DNA of 64,000 nt from Xenorhabdus innexi (GTDB taxonomy: Bacteria > Pseudomonadota > Gammaproteobacteria > Enterobacterales > Enterobacteriaceae): the NCBI RefSeq assembly GCF_002632485.1, contig NZ_NIBU01000009.1:1-64000 (forward strand), read 5' to 3'. The notes below the pieces were generated by a model. The model saw nothing but the letters and a program-made list of their open reading frames with translations. It was not told where the DNA came from and did not search any database. Within the stretch, counting starts at the first letter, position 1, and each line of letters begins with the position of its first letter. Position numbers and translations under genes: made by a program. This document shows, piece after piece, positions 36,100-44,645 of the stretch.

Positions 36100-37020
36100 A
36101 TGAACGTAGTTAAACGAGTGGACTTCACTAATAAAATAATTCTGCCGGAACAACCGGAGGTTCAGGTGGCTGATCTTTCAGATGGGTATATGAAAGTAGC
36201 CAATAAAATACAACAACTCAAACCCCGTCTAAGATTATCGGGGCGGGAATGGCAGTGCTTTGAGGCTGTTATTTGGCTAACTTACGGATGGAATAAAAAA
36301 CAAGATAGGGTAACTAACACTGTCTTGTCTGAGCTGACTGGATTAGGTGATACACATGTTTCTGATGCAATTAAATCCCTTGCAGAGAGGAAAATTATTT
36401 TTAGTCATAAGCAAGGAACGATGAAATTAGTCGGTGTAAATACTGAGCTTTCTGAGTGGATTTTAGACAAAAAGAAAACGGGAAAAACCTTCCCGAAAAC
36501 GGGAAAATCTTTCCCGAATTCAGGAAAAGTCTTCCCGAAAACGGTAGACACCCAATACAAGAACAATAACAATATTAATAATACGTCTGAGAATTCTGGC
36601 GAATCCTCAGGATCGTCAATTCAAAATCAATTATCTCCACGGCCTGATGCAGCCATCAGCACTCCCAAAGGTGACAAATGGGGAACCGCTGAAGACCTGA
36701 AAGCTGCCGAATGGATTTACGAGAAAATTCTGGTTGCCCGACCGAATACCAAAACCCCTAACTGGGCGGCATGGGCCAATGATATTCGCCTGATGAGGCA
36801 AGCCGATAACCGAACCCATGCGGAGATCTGCCACCTGTTCAAGTGGGCGAATCAGGATTCATTCTGGTACTGCAACATCCTGTCCCCTGCCAAGCTACGG
36901 GAAAAGTGGGATACGCTCGAAGCACAGAGCACGCAGCCCAACCGAAAACCCACCACTCACGCCACCGCTGAAACCTCCGGCAACTGGAACACGGCTGAAG
37001 CATGGGAGGGATTTCTATGA
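36100..37020 (+). CDS. Replication initiator O-like protein
   Basis: Phage origin-binding protein. Start chosen at 36100 (MNVVKRVDFTNKI) because AGGGAG lies 7 nt upstream; a frame ATG at 36082 has none. 306 aa. The N-terminal Phage_rep_O domain includes RLSGREWQCFEAVIWLTYGWNKK, and the middle carries a repeated KTGK(T/S/V)FP segment produced by the origin iterons. The C-terminal domain (WAAWANDIRLMRQADNRTHAEICHLFKWANQD) contacts P. It overlaps P by ATGA. Confidence 0.92.
   Translation: MNVVKRVDFTNKIILPEQPEVQVADLSDGYMKVANKIQQLKPRLRLSGREWQCFEAVIWLTYGWNKKQDRVTNTVLSELTGLGDTHVSDAIKSLAERKIIFSHKQGTMKLVGVNTELSEWILDKKKTGKTFPKTGKSFPNSGKVFPKTVDTQYKNNNNINNTSENSGESSGSSIQNQLSPRPDAAISTPKGDKWGTAEDLKAAEWIYEKILVARPNTKTPNWAAWANDIRLMRQADNRTHAEICHLFKWANQDSFWYCNILSPAKLREKWDTLEAQSTQPNRKPTTHATAETSGNWNTAEAWEGFL
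36474..36546 (+). other. Phage replication origin iterons inside the O gene
   Basis: 21-bp direct repeats begin at 36474, 36495, 36516 and 36537 (the last partial). Each starts GAAAACGGGAAAA or a close variant and contains CTTCCC/GGGAA. An A-rich tract (36546-36600) follows. Iterons plus AT-rich segment inside O is the lambda ori design. Confidence 0.88.
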
Positions 37021-37757
37021 ATCGCAACCTGGTTACCGCCATTAAAAATCGTGATGGTGCGGCACTGTCTCAACTGTCAGCGGGGCAACAGCCTAACCGC
37101 CAGCCCGTGGTGAACGAGAATGCCGAGCGGTTGGTTAACGTGCTATTCGAGAACCTGAAGCAGGTCTTTCCTGCTGCGACGCAAACTAATCTGCGAAACG
37201 CTTCCGATGAGACACTGGCTAAACAGCAATGGATCGCCGCCTTCGCTGAGAACGGTGTTCGCACCAAGGAACAAATTTCTGCGGGTATGCGTCAGGCCCG
37301 TGCCAGTGAGTCCCCGTTCTGGCCTTCGCCGGGACTGTTTGTGACATGGTGTAAACAGGGAGAGGCTATCGCCATTGGATTACCCACTGAAGATGAGCTG
37401 TACGAGGTGTTCCGCGATTATTGCCAGCACCGTGGTTGGGGAAATTACGAATGGCCGTCCAGTGCGTGTTATTGGATGGTGACAAAAATTCATGCTGAAA
37501 TGATGCGTCAAAACCTCACTGACTCTGAAGTAAAAAAGCTCTGTGGCCGTGAATTGAAGGTGATGGCGAAGCGGATTCAGGCAGGCGAGAAAATACCTGA
37601 ACCTATTACTCAGATTGAGGAAAAATACACGCCGTCTGATGAGGGTTCTGTGATAAGCAGCTTGTGGCTGATAAAGAGAGCCTTAGGCTGCAATTTATCC
37701 CGTCAAGAGTACGAGCACCAGTTCTACAACGAAAGACTAAAAGCCCTCAGAAAATAA
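37017..37757 (+). CDS. Replication protein P (helicase loader)
   Basis: Lambda P-type protein that recruits host DnaB to the O-bound origin. 246 aa from the ATG at 37017, which overlaps the O stop (ATGA). The family blocks are the Phage_lambda_P segment [20 protein letters not shown], then [16 protein letters not shown] and [23 protein letters not shown]. Confidence 0.92.
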   Translation: MNRNLVTAIKNRDGAALSQLSAGQQPNRQPVVNENAERLVNVLFENLKQVFPAATQTNLRNASDETLAKQQWIAAFAENGVRTKEQISAGMRQARASESPFWPSPGLFVTWCKQGEAIAIGLPTEDELYEVFRDYCQHRGWGNYEWPSSACYWMVTKIHAEMMRQNLTDSEVKKLCGRELKVMAKRIQAGEKIPEPITQIEEKYTPSDEGSVISSLWLIKRALGCNLSRQEYEHQFYNERLKALRK

Positions 37758-37777
37758 CCGGTCAAAAGGAAACCAAT

Positions 37778-38686
37778 ATGAACTTTTTCAAAAATGCGAT
37801 CGTATATCGTATGGCTCGTGACATTCAAATTTCAGCGGAAACACTGGAAACGCAATTATCCACATTGGCATTCACCCCGTGTGGCAGTCAGGACATGATG
37901 AGAGTGGGCTGGATTTCTCCGATGGGTTCTCACGGTTTGGCACTCACTCATGCAACAGGGGATCAGATTCTGATTTGTATGCAGCGCGAAGAGAAAATAT
38001 TGCCCTCATCGGTCATCAAAAAAGAGCTGCAGGGCAAGATTGAGAAATTGGAAGGTGAGCAGCATCGGAAACTGAAAAAGGCCGAGAAAGACGCGCTGAA
38101 GGATGAAGTGATCCACACCCTATTACCACGGGCATTCAGCAGGGAATCACAAACCTATCTCTGGATAGATTTAGGCAATTTGCGCATTGTTGTGGATGCC
38201 AACAGCGCCAGACGAGCCGAAGATGCGCTGGCGCTTCTGAGAAAAGCGTTAGGCTCACTGCCGATAACGCCAGTCATGTTATCCAATCCGATTGAATTGA
38301 CACTCACCGACTGGGTAAGCAACGGTGAATTACCCGCAGGGCTGGCATTACAGGATGAAGCAGAACTGAAAGCCGTGCTGGAAGCAGGCGGCCTTATCCG
38401 CTGCAAGCAGCAGGATTTGTTTTCAGATGAAATTGCCACGCATATTGAATCCGGTAAGTACGTGACCAAGTTGGCACTGGAGTGGGAAGAACGTATTCAG
38501 TTCACGTTATCCGATGATTTCGCCATCAAGAAAATCAGGTTCAGTGACGCATTGAAAGAACAGAACGACGATATTGATCGTGAAGATTTCGCCCAGCGTT
38601 TTGATGCTGATTTTGTGTTATTCACGGGTGAGTTATCCAGAATGTTAGACAGTCTGATTGACGCACTCGGCGGTGAAACCCAATAA
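37778..38686 (+). CDS. rdgC: Phage-encoded RdgC recombination-associated protein
   Basis: 302 aa from the ATG at 37778 ([16 protein letters not shown]), a full-length RdgC. It includes [24 protein letters not shown], the [21 protein letters not shown] block and the C-terminal [24 protein letters not shown]. Host RdgC forms a ring on duplex DNA and restrains RecA. Here the gene sits 20 bp after P, so it likely acts during phage replication. Confidence 0.93.
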   Translation: MNFFKNAIVYRMARDIQISAETLETQLSTLAFTPCGSQDMMRVGWISPMGSHGLALTHATGDQILICMQREEKILPSSVIKKELQGKIEKLEGEQHRKLKKAEKDALKDEVIHTLLPRAFSRESQTYLWIDLGNLRIVVDANSARRAEDALALLRKALGSLPITPVMLSNPIELTLTDWVSNGELPAGLALQDEAELKAVLEAGGLIRCKQQDLFSDEIATHIESGKYVTKLALEWEERIQFTLSDDFAIKKIRFSDALKEQNDDIDREDFAQRFDADFVLFTGELSRMLDSLIDALGGETQ

Positions 38687-38709
38687 ACCCCACAAGAAGG
38701 ACTTTTGAA

Positions 38710-39186
38710 ATGAAACTAAAAACAAGTGAACTGACAGGCAGGGCATTGGATTTTTCTGTAGCTCAGGCGATTGGCATGGATATTTATATATGTGGTCGTG
38801 CTAGTGATGACGAATATGGATGGATTGGTTATAAAAAATCATTCGGATTAATTCAGGATAGCGTGGATGTTGCAGTGGCGGCGTTTGAGAAACCCGTTAT
38901 TACGGTTGGCTTTTGCGGTGAGATATGCATTGAGTCTCAGACAAAATCTCAAAAGTATTCCCCATCAACCAATTGGGAACAGTGCGGGCAATTGATTGAT
39001 ATATTCGGGATGGAACTCACCAATGAATTAGTCAATGATACATGGAGATATTACGCAACATGCCCACATTTGATGGGTGAATATCAACATGGTGATACAC
39101 CAAAGATAGCTATCTGCCGCGCTGTAGTCGCTGCCGAGTTAGGCAATGAGGTTGATATCCCTGATGAGCTATTGGAGGGGGAATGA
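38710..39186 (+). CDS. NinX-like protein (DUF2591)
   Basis: 158 aa with an N-terminal MKLKTSELTGRALDFSVAQA and the diagnostic YSPSTNWEQCGQLIDIFGMEL block of DUF2591 phage proteins, ending ICRAVVAAELGNEVDIPDEL. Function unknown; typical of nin regions. Its stop overlaps the Lar-like ATG. Confidence 0.88.
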   Translation: MKLKTSELTGRALDFSVAQAIGMDIYICGRASDDEYGWIGYKKSFGLIQDSVDVAVAAFEKPVITVGFCGEICIESQTKSQKYSPSTNWEQCGQLIDIFGMELTNELVNDTWRYYATCPHLMGEYQHGDTPKIAICRAVVAAELGNEVDIPDELLEGE

Positions 39187-39362
39187 CAGATAAACTCAAT
39201 CCGTGCCCATTTTGTAATAGTAAGCGCACAGAAATGAGCGCGTATGCAGAAGACACGTGGTTTTTTGTGCAATGTATTGACTGTAATGCTAATGGGCCAG
39301 AAAGCCATGATCATGATTCTGCAATTCAGGCATGGAACCAGAGGGCAAATAACGATGAGTAA
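39183..39362 (+). CDS. Lar-like restriction alleviation protein
   Basis: 59 aa. Zinc-ribbon pairs Cys8-x2-Cys11 (NPCPFCNS) and Cys31-x2-Cys34 (VQCIDCNANGPE), then the ending SAIQAWNQRANN, the standard Lar signature. Lar relatives reduce type I restriction and help Dam/Hsd modification. Coupled by ATGA to the NinX-like gene. Confidence 0.85.
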   Translation: MTDKLNPCPFCNSKRTEMSAYAEDTWFFVQCIDCNANGPESHDHDSAIQAWNQRANNDE

Positions 39363-39516
39363 ACTCAAATGCAGCCGGTGCAAGAAAATATCAGACCGTA
39401 GGAATTTATTTGAGGCTAAGGCTAAATACAGTTATAGCGTTCTGGTCTGCCCTAATTGCCGTAGTCAGTCATTTTCACCAGTTGAGGAAGATAACGATGA
39501 CAAGAGCAGCGATTGA
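39355..39516 (+). CDS. Small zinc-ribbon phage protein, 53 aa
   Basis: MSKLKCSRCKKISDRRNLFE followed by VLVCPNCRSQSF: two CxxC pairs forming a zinc ribbon. It overlaps the Lar-like gene by 8 bp and the next gene by 20 bp, so it is part of a packed run. Function unknown. Confidence 0.7.
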   Translation: MSKLKCSRCKKISDRRNLFEAKAKYSYSVLVCPNCRSQSFSPVEEDNDDKSSD

Positions 39517-39733
39517 TCGGGCAAACAATGCCGCTAAACATGATTATTCATGGTCAAAGTCATGTGGGGGCCACATTTGTTCTAAATGTGGAACCGCCGA
39601 GCATCGTAGCGGCTGGTATTACTGGGCTGGGTATAAATCTAAATCTGAGCCGCCATGTGCATACAATCCGCAAATTGATAGTGCAGAAATGAGGAACTGG
39701 TGTGCAGAAAACGCAACCTATGAAAGTCTATAA
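39497..39733 (+). CDS. Small Cys-rich phage protein, 78 aa
   Basis: Start at 39497 (MTRAAIDRANNAAKHDYSWS). CGGHICSKCGTAEHRSGWYYW resembles a zinc-binding knuckle, with another Cys in EPPCAYNP. The open frame extends upstream to 39410, but that part overlaps the previous gene. Function unknown. Confidence 0.65.
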   Translation: MTRAAIDRANNAAKHDYSWSKSCGGHICSKCGTAEHRSGWYYWAGYKSKSEPPCAYNPQIDSAEMRNWCAENATYESL

Positions 39734-39743
39734 CGGAGATTAG

Positions 39744-40187
39744 ATGGACAAGCAGACATTTCTGCTACGAAATGCGCGAATACTCAATAACCTGAAAGCC
39801 ACTTTAGATACTCTCTCCCTCAGTGACGAATTTCCTCTTCAAGTCACCATATCAGACTCAAGCCGAACACTACCGCAGAACGACAAGTTCCATGCGTTAT
39901 GTGGTGACGTCTCGAAACAGGGCATTGAGTGGGCGGGCAGCACATGGAAGCTGCCGGAATGGAAATGTATTTTTGTCTCCGGTCACGCCAAAGCCACCGG
40001 GAAAGAGGGGCAGTTAATCGAAGGCATTGAAGGTGAGCCGGTGCCATTGGCAAGAGAAAGCACCGCCAGAATGAGCGTAAAGCGCATGAGCAGTTTAATT
40101 GAATATTCACAGGCATGGGCTGTCTGTCAGGGCGTAAAACTCACAGAGACACGCTACGCGCTGAATTATTACGGGCATAAGATTTAA
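39744..40187 (+). CDS. ninB: Recombination protein NinB (lambda Orf family)
   Basis: 147 aa. NinB/Orf proteins bind single-stranded DNA and replace RecFOR functions in phage recombination. Matching blocks: PLQVTISDSSRTLPQNDKFHALCGDVS, WKCIFVSGHA and SVKRMSSLIEYSQAWAVCQGVKL. Standard length and position in the nin region. Confidence 0.92.
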   Translation: MDKQTFLLRNARILNNLKATLDTLSLSDEFPLQVTISDSSRTLPQNDKFHALCGDVSKQGIEWAGSTWKLPEWKCIFVSGHAKATGKEGQLIEGIEGEPVPLARESTARMSVKRMSSLIEYSQAWAVCQGVKLTETRYALNYYGHKI

Positions 40188-40207
40188 CCTAACTGGAAGG
40201 AAACGCA

Positions 40208-40414
40208 ATGAAATTAGAAAAAGGCAAAATTTACGATGTGGAAGATGATTATTACCTGCAGCACAGCCGGGCTGAATATCACTCAACCCGATACCGCGAA
40301 TCGGATAACGAGCCACTGCACGACATGATCATCCGATGCGCCAATGAGGATTTGATGGTCGGCCTGTTTACGACGGATAAGATTATCGGGTTAGCCAAAA
40401 TTCAGGAAATTTAG
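40208..40414 (+). CDS. Unknown phage protein, 68 aa
   Basis: Charged small protein MKLEKGKIYDVEDDYYLQHS ... ending TTDKIIGLAKIQEI. AAGGAAA lies before the ATG. Located between ninB and the nuclease gene. No family recognised. Confidence 0.6.
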   Translation: MKLEKGKIYDVEDDYYLQHSRAEYHSTRYRESDNEPLHDMIIRCANEDLMVGLFTTDKIIGLAKIQEI

Positions 40415-40482
40415 GGGGTAAATGCAGTCCCTCACTTGAATAGTCATCACGGTAATGATGAGAGTAGTCTCAGGGAGATAAA

Positions 40483-40770
40483 ATGAAACAGAAAAGCTAT
40501 CGCAGTAAAAAATGGCTGGCTGCCGTTGGTCAGATTGAATGCTGTGTCCGGTGTGGGCAATACGGCGTTCAGGTCGCCCACAGAAATGAGGGCAAAGGCA
40601 TGGGGTTGAAGGTGGATGACAGCCTGACCGCAGCACTGTGTCCCGCCTGCCATTATGCCATCGATAATGGCGCTGACATGAGCAAAGAGGAACGCAGGCA
40701 CGAGATGGACAGGTCGATTGTCCTGACGATCAAAGAGCTGACGAGGCGGGGACTGGTTGGCGCACTATGA
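40483..40770 (+). CDS. YbcO-like (DUF1364) nuclease
   Basis: 95 aa. RSKKWLAAVGQIECCVRCGQ, then VQVAHRNEGKGMGLKVDDSL, then ALCPACHYAIDNG: paired Cys plus central His and final CxxCH, as in the HNH-type YbcO nuclease of lambdoid nin regions. It overlaps rusA by 4 bp, suggesting linked roles in DNA processing. Confidence 0.82.
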   Translation: MKQKSYRSKKWLAAVGQIECCVRCGQYGVQVAHRNEGKGMGLKVDDSLTAALCPACHYAIDNGADMSKEERRHEMDRSIVLTIKELTRRGLVGAL

Positions 40771-41123
40771 AGACTTACCGCTTAAAACTGCCGTGGCCGC
40801 CGACAATTAATCATTATTGGAAACACTCAAGGTGGGGTCACTACATCACAGAGAAGGGCAAAGATTACCGACAGAACATCATCACACTCATCAAGCAGCA
40901 GGACTTAGACATCCTCACCCCCTCCCGCATCAGAATAACAATCACTGCACACCCTCCAGACCGACGCCGAAGAGATATCGATAACCTGCCCAAAGCGGTC
41001 TTCGACTCACTGACACATGCCCATTTCTGGGTTGATGATGAGCAGATTGATGATATGCGGATCACGCGGGGCGAATTGATTAAAGGCGGCTGTCTTGATG
41101 TCCAGATATGGGAACTGGATTAA
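40767..41123 (+). CDS. rusA: Holliday junction resolvase RusA
   Basis: 118 aa. The three metal-binding aspartates are present at Asp70 and Asp72 (RRRRDIDNLPK) and Asp90/91 (FWVDDEQID), the same spacing as E. coli RusA. The N-terminal LPWPPTINHYWKH is the family start. Resolves branched phage DNA before packaging. Confidence 0.94.
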   Translation: MKTYRLKLPWPPTINHYWKHSRWGHYITEKGKDYRQNIITLIKQQDLDILTPSRIRITITAHPPDRRRRDIDNLPKAVFDSLTHAHFWVDDEQIDDMRITRGELIKGGCLDVQIWELD

Positions 41124-41317
41124 TGGAATTCACAGACTTACACATAGCAATTGAAGAAGCGCGGTATCTCCACGCAATAACAAGAAAAAATCATGTGGTT
41201 TTGCAGTGTGAACACGCCCGACTGAGAGTGATTCAGGCACGCAAAACAAGAACCACAGGCCACTCAGTCATGTTCTCAACCAAATACGATAAACAGCATT
41301 CAGTATTGCGGGGGTAA
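41123..41317 (+). CDS. Unknown phage protein, 64 aa
   Basis: MEFTDLHIAIEEARYLHAIT... a helical basic protein starting in a TAATG overlap with rusA. The last part (TRTTGHSVMFSTKYDKQHSVLRG) is less structured. Function unknown. Confidence 0.6.
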   Translation: MEFTDLHIAIEEARYLHAITRKNHVVLQCEHARLRVIQARKTRTTGHSVMFSTKYDKQHSVLRG

Positions 41318-41318
41318 A

Positions 41319-41810
41319 ATGAGTCACATCAGGGAAAAGCAGCTAACAAAACCACAGCAGGACTGGATTGATAACTGGTTAAATTTGTGGGGGGCATGGG
41401 TTCACAGTGGCAGAATCGATAAGCGCCAGATAAACATGATTTATAAGTTCATGATGACTGTTGAGCCTCGCAAGGGGCAAGACCGCCCTGTGTGCAATGA
41501 TGATGATGGTATGTTGATTTCTCAGGTGGTCGATGCCGTTATGTGCATTGACCAAAAAGCCTATGGGATTTTACTCAGCTACTACGCTCACGGCGCATCG
41601 AAGCTGTCAATTTCAACTTATTATCACAAGATTGCGAAACCCCGCAGAATGATGACGCGCTCTGGCGGGCGCTTAAGGAAGCCTTCTCGTGGGACATGTC
41701 GCCGTGAAGTGGATGAAATTCTGGCAGCCAGTGTTTACCTATTATATCAGCCTCTGCAAAATGCATTTAATTCACGTAAACGTGTAGAGAAAATCAAAAA
41801 GATTGCCTAG
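41319..41810 (+). CDS. Antiterminator Q-like late regulator
   Basis: 163 aa, last gene of the rightward early run. LTKPQQDWIDNWLNLWGAWVHSG, QVVDAVMCIDQKAYGILLSYYAHGASKLSIS and the C-terminal basic region resemble Phage_antitermQ/DUF1133 proteins. A strong promoter and a terminator follow within 110 bp, the classical Q-PR'-tR' arrangement. Family assignment rests on context as much as on sequence. Confidence 0.75.
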   Translation: MSHIREKQLTKPQQDWIDNWLNLWGAWVHSGRIDKRQINMIYKFMMTVEPRKGQDRPVCNDDDGMLISQVVDAVMCIDQKAYGILLSYYAHGASKLSISTYYHKIAKPRRMMTRSGGRLRKPSRGTCRREVDEILAASVYLLYQPLQNAFNSRKRVEKIKKIA

Positions 41811-41816
41811 AACGTG

Positions 41817-41845
41817 TTGACACTAATGAGCAAATGAGCAATAAT
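41817..41845 (+). promoter_or_regulatory. Late promoter PR'
   Basis: -35 TTGACA (41817-41822, consensus), 17-bp spacer, -10 AATAAT (41840-41845). It lies right after the Q-like stop and before a hairpin (41851-41887, GGTAAGG/CCTTACC) and the terminator at 41896. Confidence 0.8.
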
Positions 41846-41895
41846 TTTTGGTAAGGTTGCCGTCAGTGTTTCTTAGGTGGCCTTACCAGAACAAT

Positions 41896-41919
41896 AACCC
41901 CACTCGCGGGGTTTTTTTA
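41896..41919 (+). terminator. Terminator tR'-like after the late promoter
   Basis: ACCCC/GGGGT stem with a short loop followed by seven T. Transcripts from PR' should stop here unless Q acts. Confidence 0.8.
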
Positions 41920-42010
41920 TGCCTGAAATAAACATAAGACTTGCTGTTGTCATGGGTCAGAGTTACATGTGTGTTCACGCCGAATAACTGACCAGAAGGT
42001 TAAAATTATC

Positions 42011-42211
42011 ATGCTAAAACATGAAGATATGACAACAACAGCAGCCTGCGTTTTGGAAACTGTGCCTCTGTATGACTGGGCATCTGTTGCCGATATTTCT
42101 ACCCTGACGGGGCTGTCCACGCCACGTTGCCAATTACTTTTAACTCAATTTTGCCTGGCTGGATTGATGGAAAGCCGGGACGATGAGACGTTTTTCAAAC
42201 GTTGCCCTTAA
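42011..42211 (+). CDS. Unknown phage protein with winged-helix look, 66 aa
   Basis: From the ATG at 42011: MLKHEDMTTTAACVLETVPL then VADISTLTGLSTPRCQLLLTQFCLAGLMESRDDETFFK, which resembles a small winged helix-turn-helix. The start is uncertain (42029 is possible). Possible local regulator. Confidence 0.55.
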   Translation: MLKHEDMTTTAACVLETVPLYDWASVADISTLTGLSTPRCQLLLTQFCLAGLMESRDDETFFKRCP

Positions 42212-42310
42212 TCGGGTAATGTCTTAAGCCATCAAGGGCGGGGCTTTGATACCTCGCCTTTGCCTGTGGTTTTCCAGCAAGCCCGCCAGTGTCGATGTAT
42301 GGAATAGCTT

Positions 42311-43342
42311 GTGAATTTAAGTAGTACCACATTAATTAACGACGACTCGCTGCAATTTATCAAAACCCTGCCGGATAACTGTATTGACCTGATAGCCACT
42401 GACCCACCGTATTTCCGGGTTAAAGAATGTGGCTGGGACAGGCAGTGGGAGGATGTCACGGCTTACCTTGCGTGGCTGGACGAGATGCTGACTGAGTTCT
42501 GGCGGGTACTGAAACCCAACGGCAGCCTGTATATGTTCTGTGGTTCCCGTCTGGCCTCAGATACTGAGCTGCTCGTGCGTGAACGTTTTAATGTGTTAAA
42601 CCATATTATCTGGGCGAAACCGTCCGGCCCGTGGCGCAGGCAGAATAAAGAAAGCCTGCGGATGTATTTTCCGGCCACAGAACGCATTATTTTTGCCGAA
42701 CATTACCAAGGGTCGTATCACCCGAAAGGCGATGGCTATTCCAAACAATGCCGGGCCCTGAAACAGTCGGTATTTAAACCGCTGATTGATTACTTCCGTG
42801 ATGCCCGAAAAGCACTGGGCGTGACGGCGAAAGAAATTCATGCGGCAACCGGTAAGCAGATGGCCAGTCACTGGTTCAGTGATAGCCAATGGCAGTTACC
42901 CAATGCTGTGGACTATCAAAAGCTGCAGGTGTTGTTTGACCGCGTGGCTAAAGAGAAGCACCAGCGTGGTGAGCTGAATCAGCCCCATTCTAATTTGGTG
43001 GAATCACACCAGTTTTTGTCGCGCCAGTATGACGAGTTGCGGCAGGAATACGGTTTAATGCGCCGCCCGTTCTCAGTGACGGCAGACGTGCCTTATACCG
43101 ACGTCTGGCAATTTGCACCCGTTCAGTATTATCCGGGCAAGCACCCCTGCGAAAAGCCTGCTGACCTGATGACACATATTATCCAGTCCAGCAGCCGGGA
43201 AGGGGATGTGGTGGCGGATTTCTTTATGGGTTCCGGGGCAACATTGAAAGCGGCGCTGAAACTCAATCGTCGGGTTCTGGGCGTTGAGCTGGAAGAAGAG
43301 CGGTTTAAGCAGACTGAGCAGGAGATCAACGGGCAGCTGTAA
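42311..43342 (+). CDS. Beta-class DNA methyltransferase (N6-adenine or N4-cytosine)
   Basis: 343 aa, GTG start. Catalytic motif Asp31-Pro-Pro-Tyr (IATDPPYFRVKECGW) precedes the SAM-binding motif DFFMGSGATLKAAL near the C-terminus, the order of beta-class enzymes. PGKHPCEKPADLM is also typical. The middle (about residues 155-260) holds an HTH-like insert (KALGVTAKEIHAATGKQMASHWFS) that may choose the target. Placed after the late promoter, so expressed late, possibly to mark DNA before packaging. Confidence 0.9.
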   Translation: MNLSSTTLINDDSLQFIKTLPDNCIDLIATDPPYFRVKECGWDRQWEDVTAYLAWLDEMLTEFWRVLKPNGSLYMFCGSRLASDTELLVRERFNVLNHIIWAKPSGPWRRQNKESLRMYFPATERIIFAEHYQGSYHPKGDGYSKQCRALKQSVFKPLIDYFRDARKALGVTAKEIHAATGKQMASHWFSDSQWQLPNAVDYQKLQVLFDRVAKEKHQRGELNQPHSNLVESHQFLSRQYDELRQEYGLMRRPFSVTADVPYTDVWQFAPVQYYPGKHPCEKPADLMTHIIQSSSREGDVVADFFMGSGATLKAALKLNRRVLGVELEEERFKQTEQEINGQL

Positions 43343-43689
43343 ACTTAGAGTTTACAACTGAACTGTTAGAAATATTTTAATTCCCCCGAATTCGAGGGTT
43401 TTAACCATTTCGAGCAACACCTCGGATTGGTGTATCGAGCATTTATGAAAGATGAATTCGAATGGGTTTATTCAACTACCGAGGATTCTTAGGTAGTTCG
43501 AAATCCCGACATCGAAATCCCGACATCGAAACAAATTCAATGGGTTCAGGTAGATTGCGAAACCATATAATCATTTATTGCGACAAAAGATTGCGTTATT
43601 CGTCAAAATGGTGCATATTTTAAGTGCGCTTCCGAAAGCGTATGCGTCCGCTCCGCATGTAGTAAAAACCGTCGAGGAGGGTTAACCAA
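43343..43689. other. Intergenic region with tandem repeat and antitoxin promoter
   Basis: Contains two tandem copies of TCGAAATCCCGACA (43498-43525) and further TTCGA-rich text. Just before the antitoxin there is an inverted repeat ATGCG-tccgctc-CGCAT (43640-43656) that could be its operator, and GAGGAGG as ribosome site. No gene seen. Confidence 0.5.
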
Positions 43690-43926
43690 ATGGCTGTCAG
43701 TATCCGTTTAGATGATGACTTCGTGAGTGATGTAAAAATCCACGCAGAAGCGTCAAGCAGGAGTGTACCAAAGCAGATCGAACATTGGGCAAAAATAGGT
43801 CGCATCGCCGAAGATAACCCCGATTTGCCGTACTCCTTTATCCTTGATGTCTTGCTAGCGAAAAGCGAAGTCGATAATGGTAAGGTGTCGCGTTATGTCA
43901 GAAGGACAAAAAAGTCCCAAGATTGA
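43690..43926 (+). CDS. ParD-like antitoxin
   Basis: 78 aa. MAVSIRLDDDFVSDVKIHAEASSRSVPKQIEHWAKIGRIAEDNPDL is the ribbon-helix-helix form of ParD-like (TA_antitoxin, DUF3423-type) proteins. It is followed by the toxin gene with 32-bp overlap. It should bind the toxin and repress its own promoter. Confidence 0.82.
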   Translation: MAVSIRLDDDFVSDVKIHAEASSRSVPKQIEHWAKIGRIAEDNPDLPYSFILDVLLAKSEVDNGKVSRYVRRTKKSQD

Positions 43927-44224
43927 TGTTTATGAAACAAGACGTTTCTCTAAGGCATTATCTAAATTACCTGAAAATCTTCTTGCAGTCGTGGAAGATG
44001 AGATAGAAAAAATTATCGACAACCCAGAAATTGGCGAACAGAAGAAAGGCGATTTGAGTTTTCTTCGCGTTCATAAATTCCAGTTAAACAACCAGCTAAC
44101 ATTGCTTGGGTACCATTGGGTTGAAAAAAAGATAGAGCTATACCTGCTAAATTTTGGTTCTCATGAAAATTTTTATCAGGAACAAAAGCGACACAGGAAA
44201 GACGATTTAAAATTTATTAAATGA
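43895..44224 (+). CDS. RelE/ParE-family toxin
   Basis: 109 aa from the ATG at 43895 (MSEGQKSPKIDVYETRRFSK). Blocks KALSKLPENLLAVVEDEIEKIIDNPEIGEQKKGDLSFLRVHKFQLNN and LLGYHWVEKKIELYLLNFGSHENFY are those of RelE/ParE-type toxins that cut mRNA on ribosomes or act on gyrase; which is not decidable here. It stands in the late region but with its own promoter and terminator, so it may act in the lysogen. Confidence 0.82.
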   Translation: MSEGQKSPKIDVYETRRFSKALSKLPENLLAVVEDEIEKIIDNPEIGEQKKGDLSFLRVHKFQLNNQLTLLGYHWVEKKIELYLLNFGSHENFYQEQKRHRKDDLKFIK

Positions 44225-44229
44225 CACAT

Positions 44230-44256
44230 AAAGGCTGCGCATTGCGTGGCCTTTTT
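44230..44256 (+). terminator. Terminator of the toxin-antitoxin operon
   Basis: AAAGGC...GCCTTTTT stem with internal GC pairs, six bases after the toxin stop. Confidence 0.65.
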
Positions 44257-44336
44257 CATATTTGCCACCGCAATCACTCTAATCACATCCGTATACACGC
44301 ATTGCGGCTGGCATCCTATTAACTCATGCGGGGTGA

Positions 44337-44630
44337 ATGATGAATATTATAGTGGAATTCCCGAAGATGAATTCGAGAGCGGAATTTAAGAATAATGACG
44401 GTATAGCACAGCAGAGCATACTCTCTTTTTCTTCTGAACGAGTCACCATGCTGGAAGCCGATGTTTATGTTTATCTGCAAGAAACAGACGAAGTTCTGTC
44501 CCCTGAAACACCTCATGTGAAACTACTTTATGCTGAAGATTATGATGAAAAATCAACGTTCTTAGATTTTGAACTCAGGGCAACAGAGTGGGCGAAAAAT
44601 AAAGTAGTCGAGTTTGTGAATCAATATTAA
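44337..44630 (+). CDS. Unknown phage protein, 97 aa
   Basis: Acidic protein: MMNIIVEFPKMNSRAEFKNN ... LEADVYVYLQETDEVLSPETPHVKLLYAEDYDEKSTFLDF ... NKVVEFVNQY. Likely a small alpha/beta fold. GGGGTG precedes two consecutive ATG codons. Function unknown. Confidence 0.65.
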   Translation: MMNIIVEFPKMNSRAEFKNNDGIAQQSILSFSSERVTMLEADVYVYLQETDEVLSPETPHVKLLYAEDYDEKSTFLDFELRATEWAKNKVVEFVNQY

Positions 44631-44645
44631 ATAGCGAGATGAATC

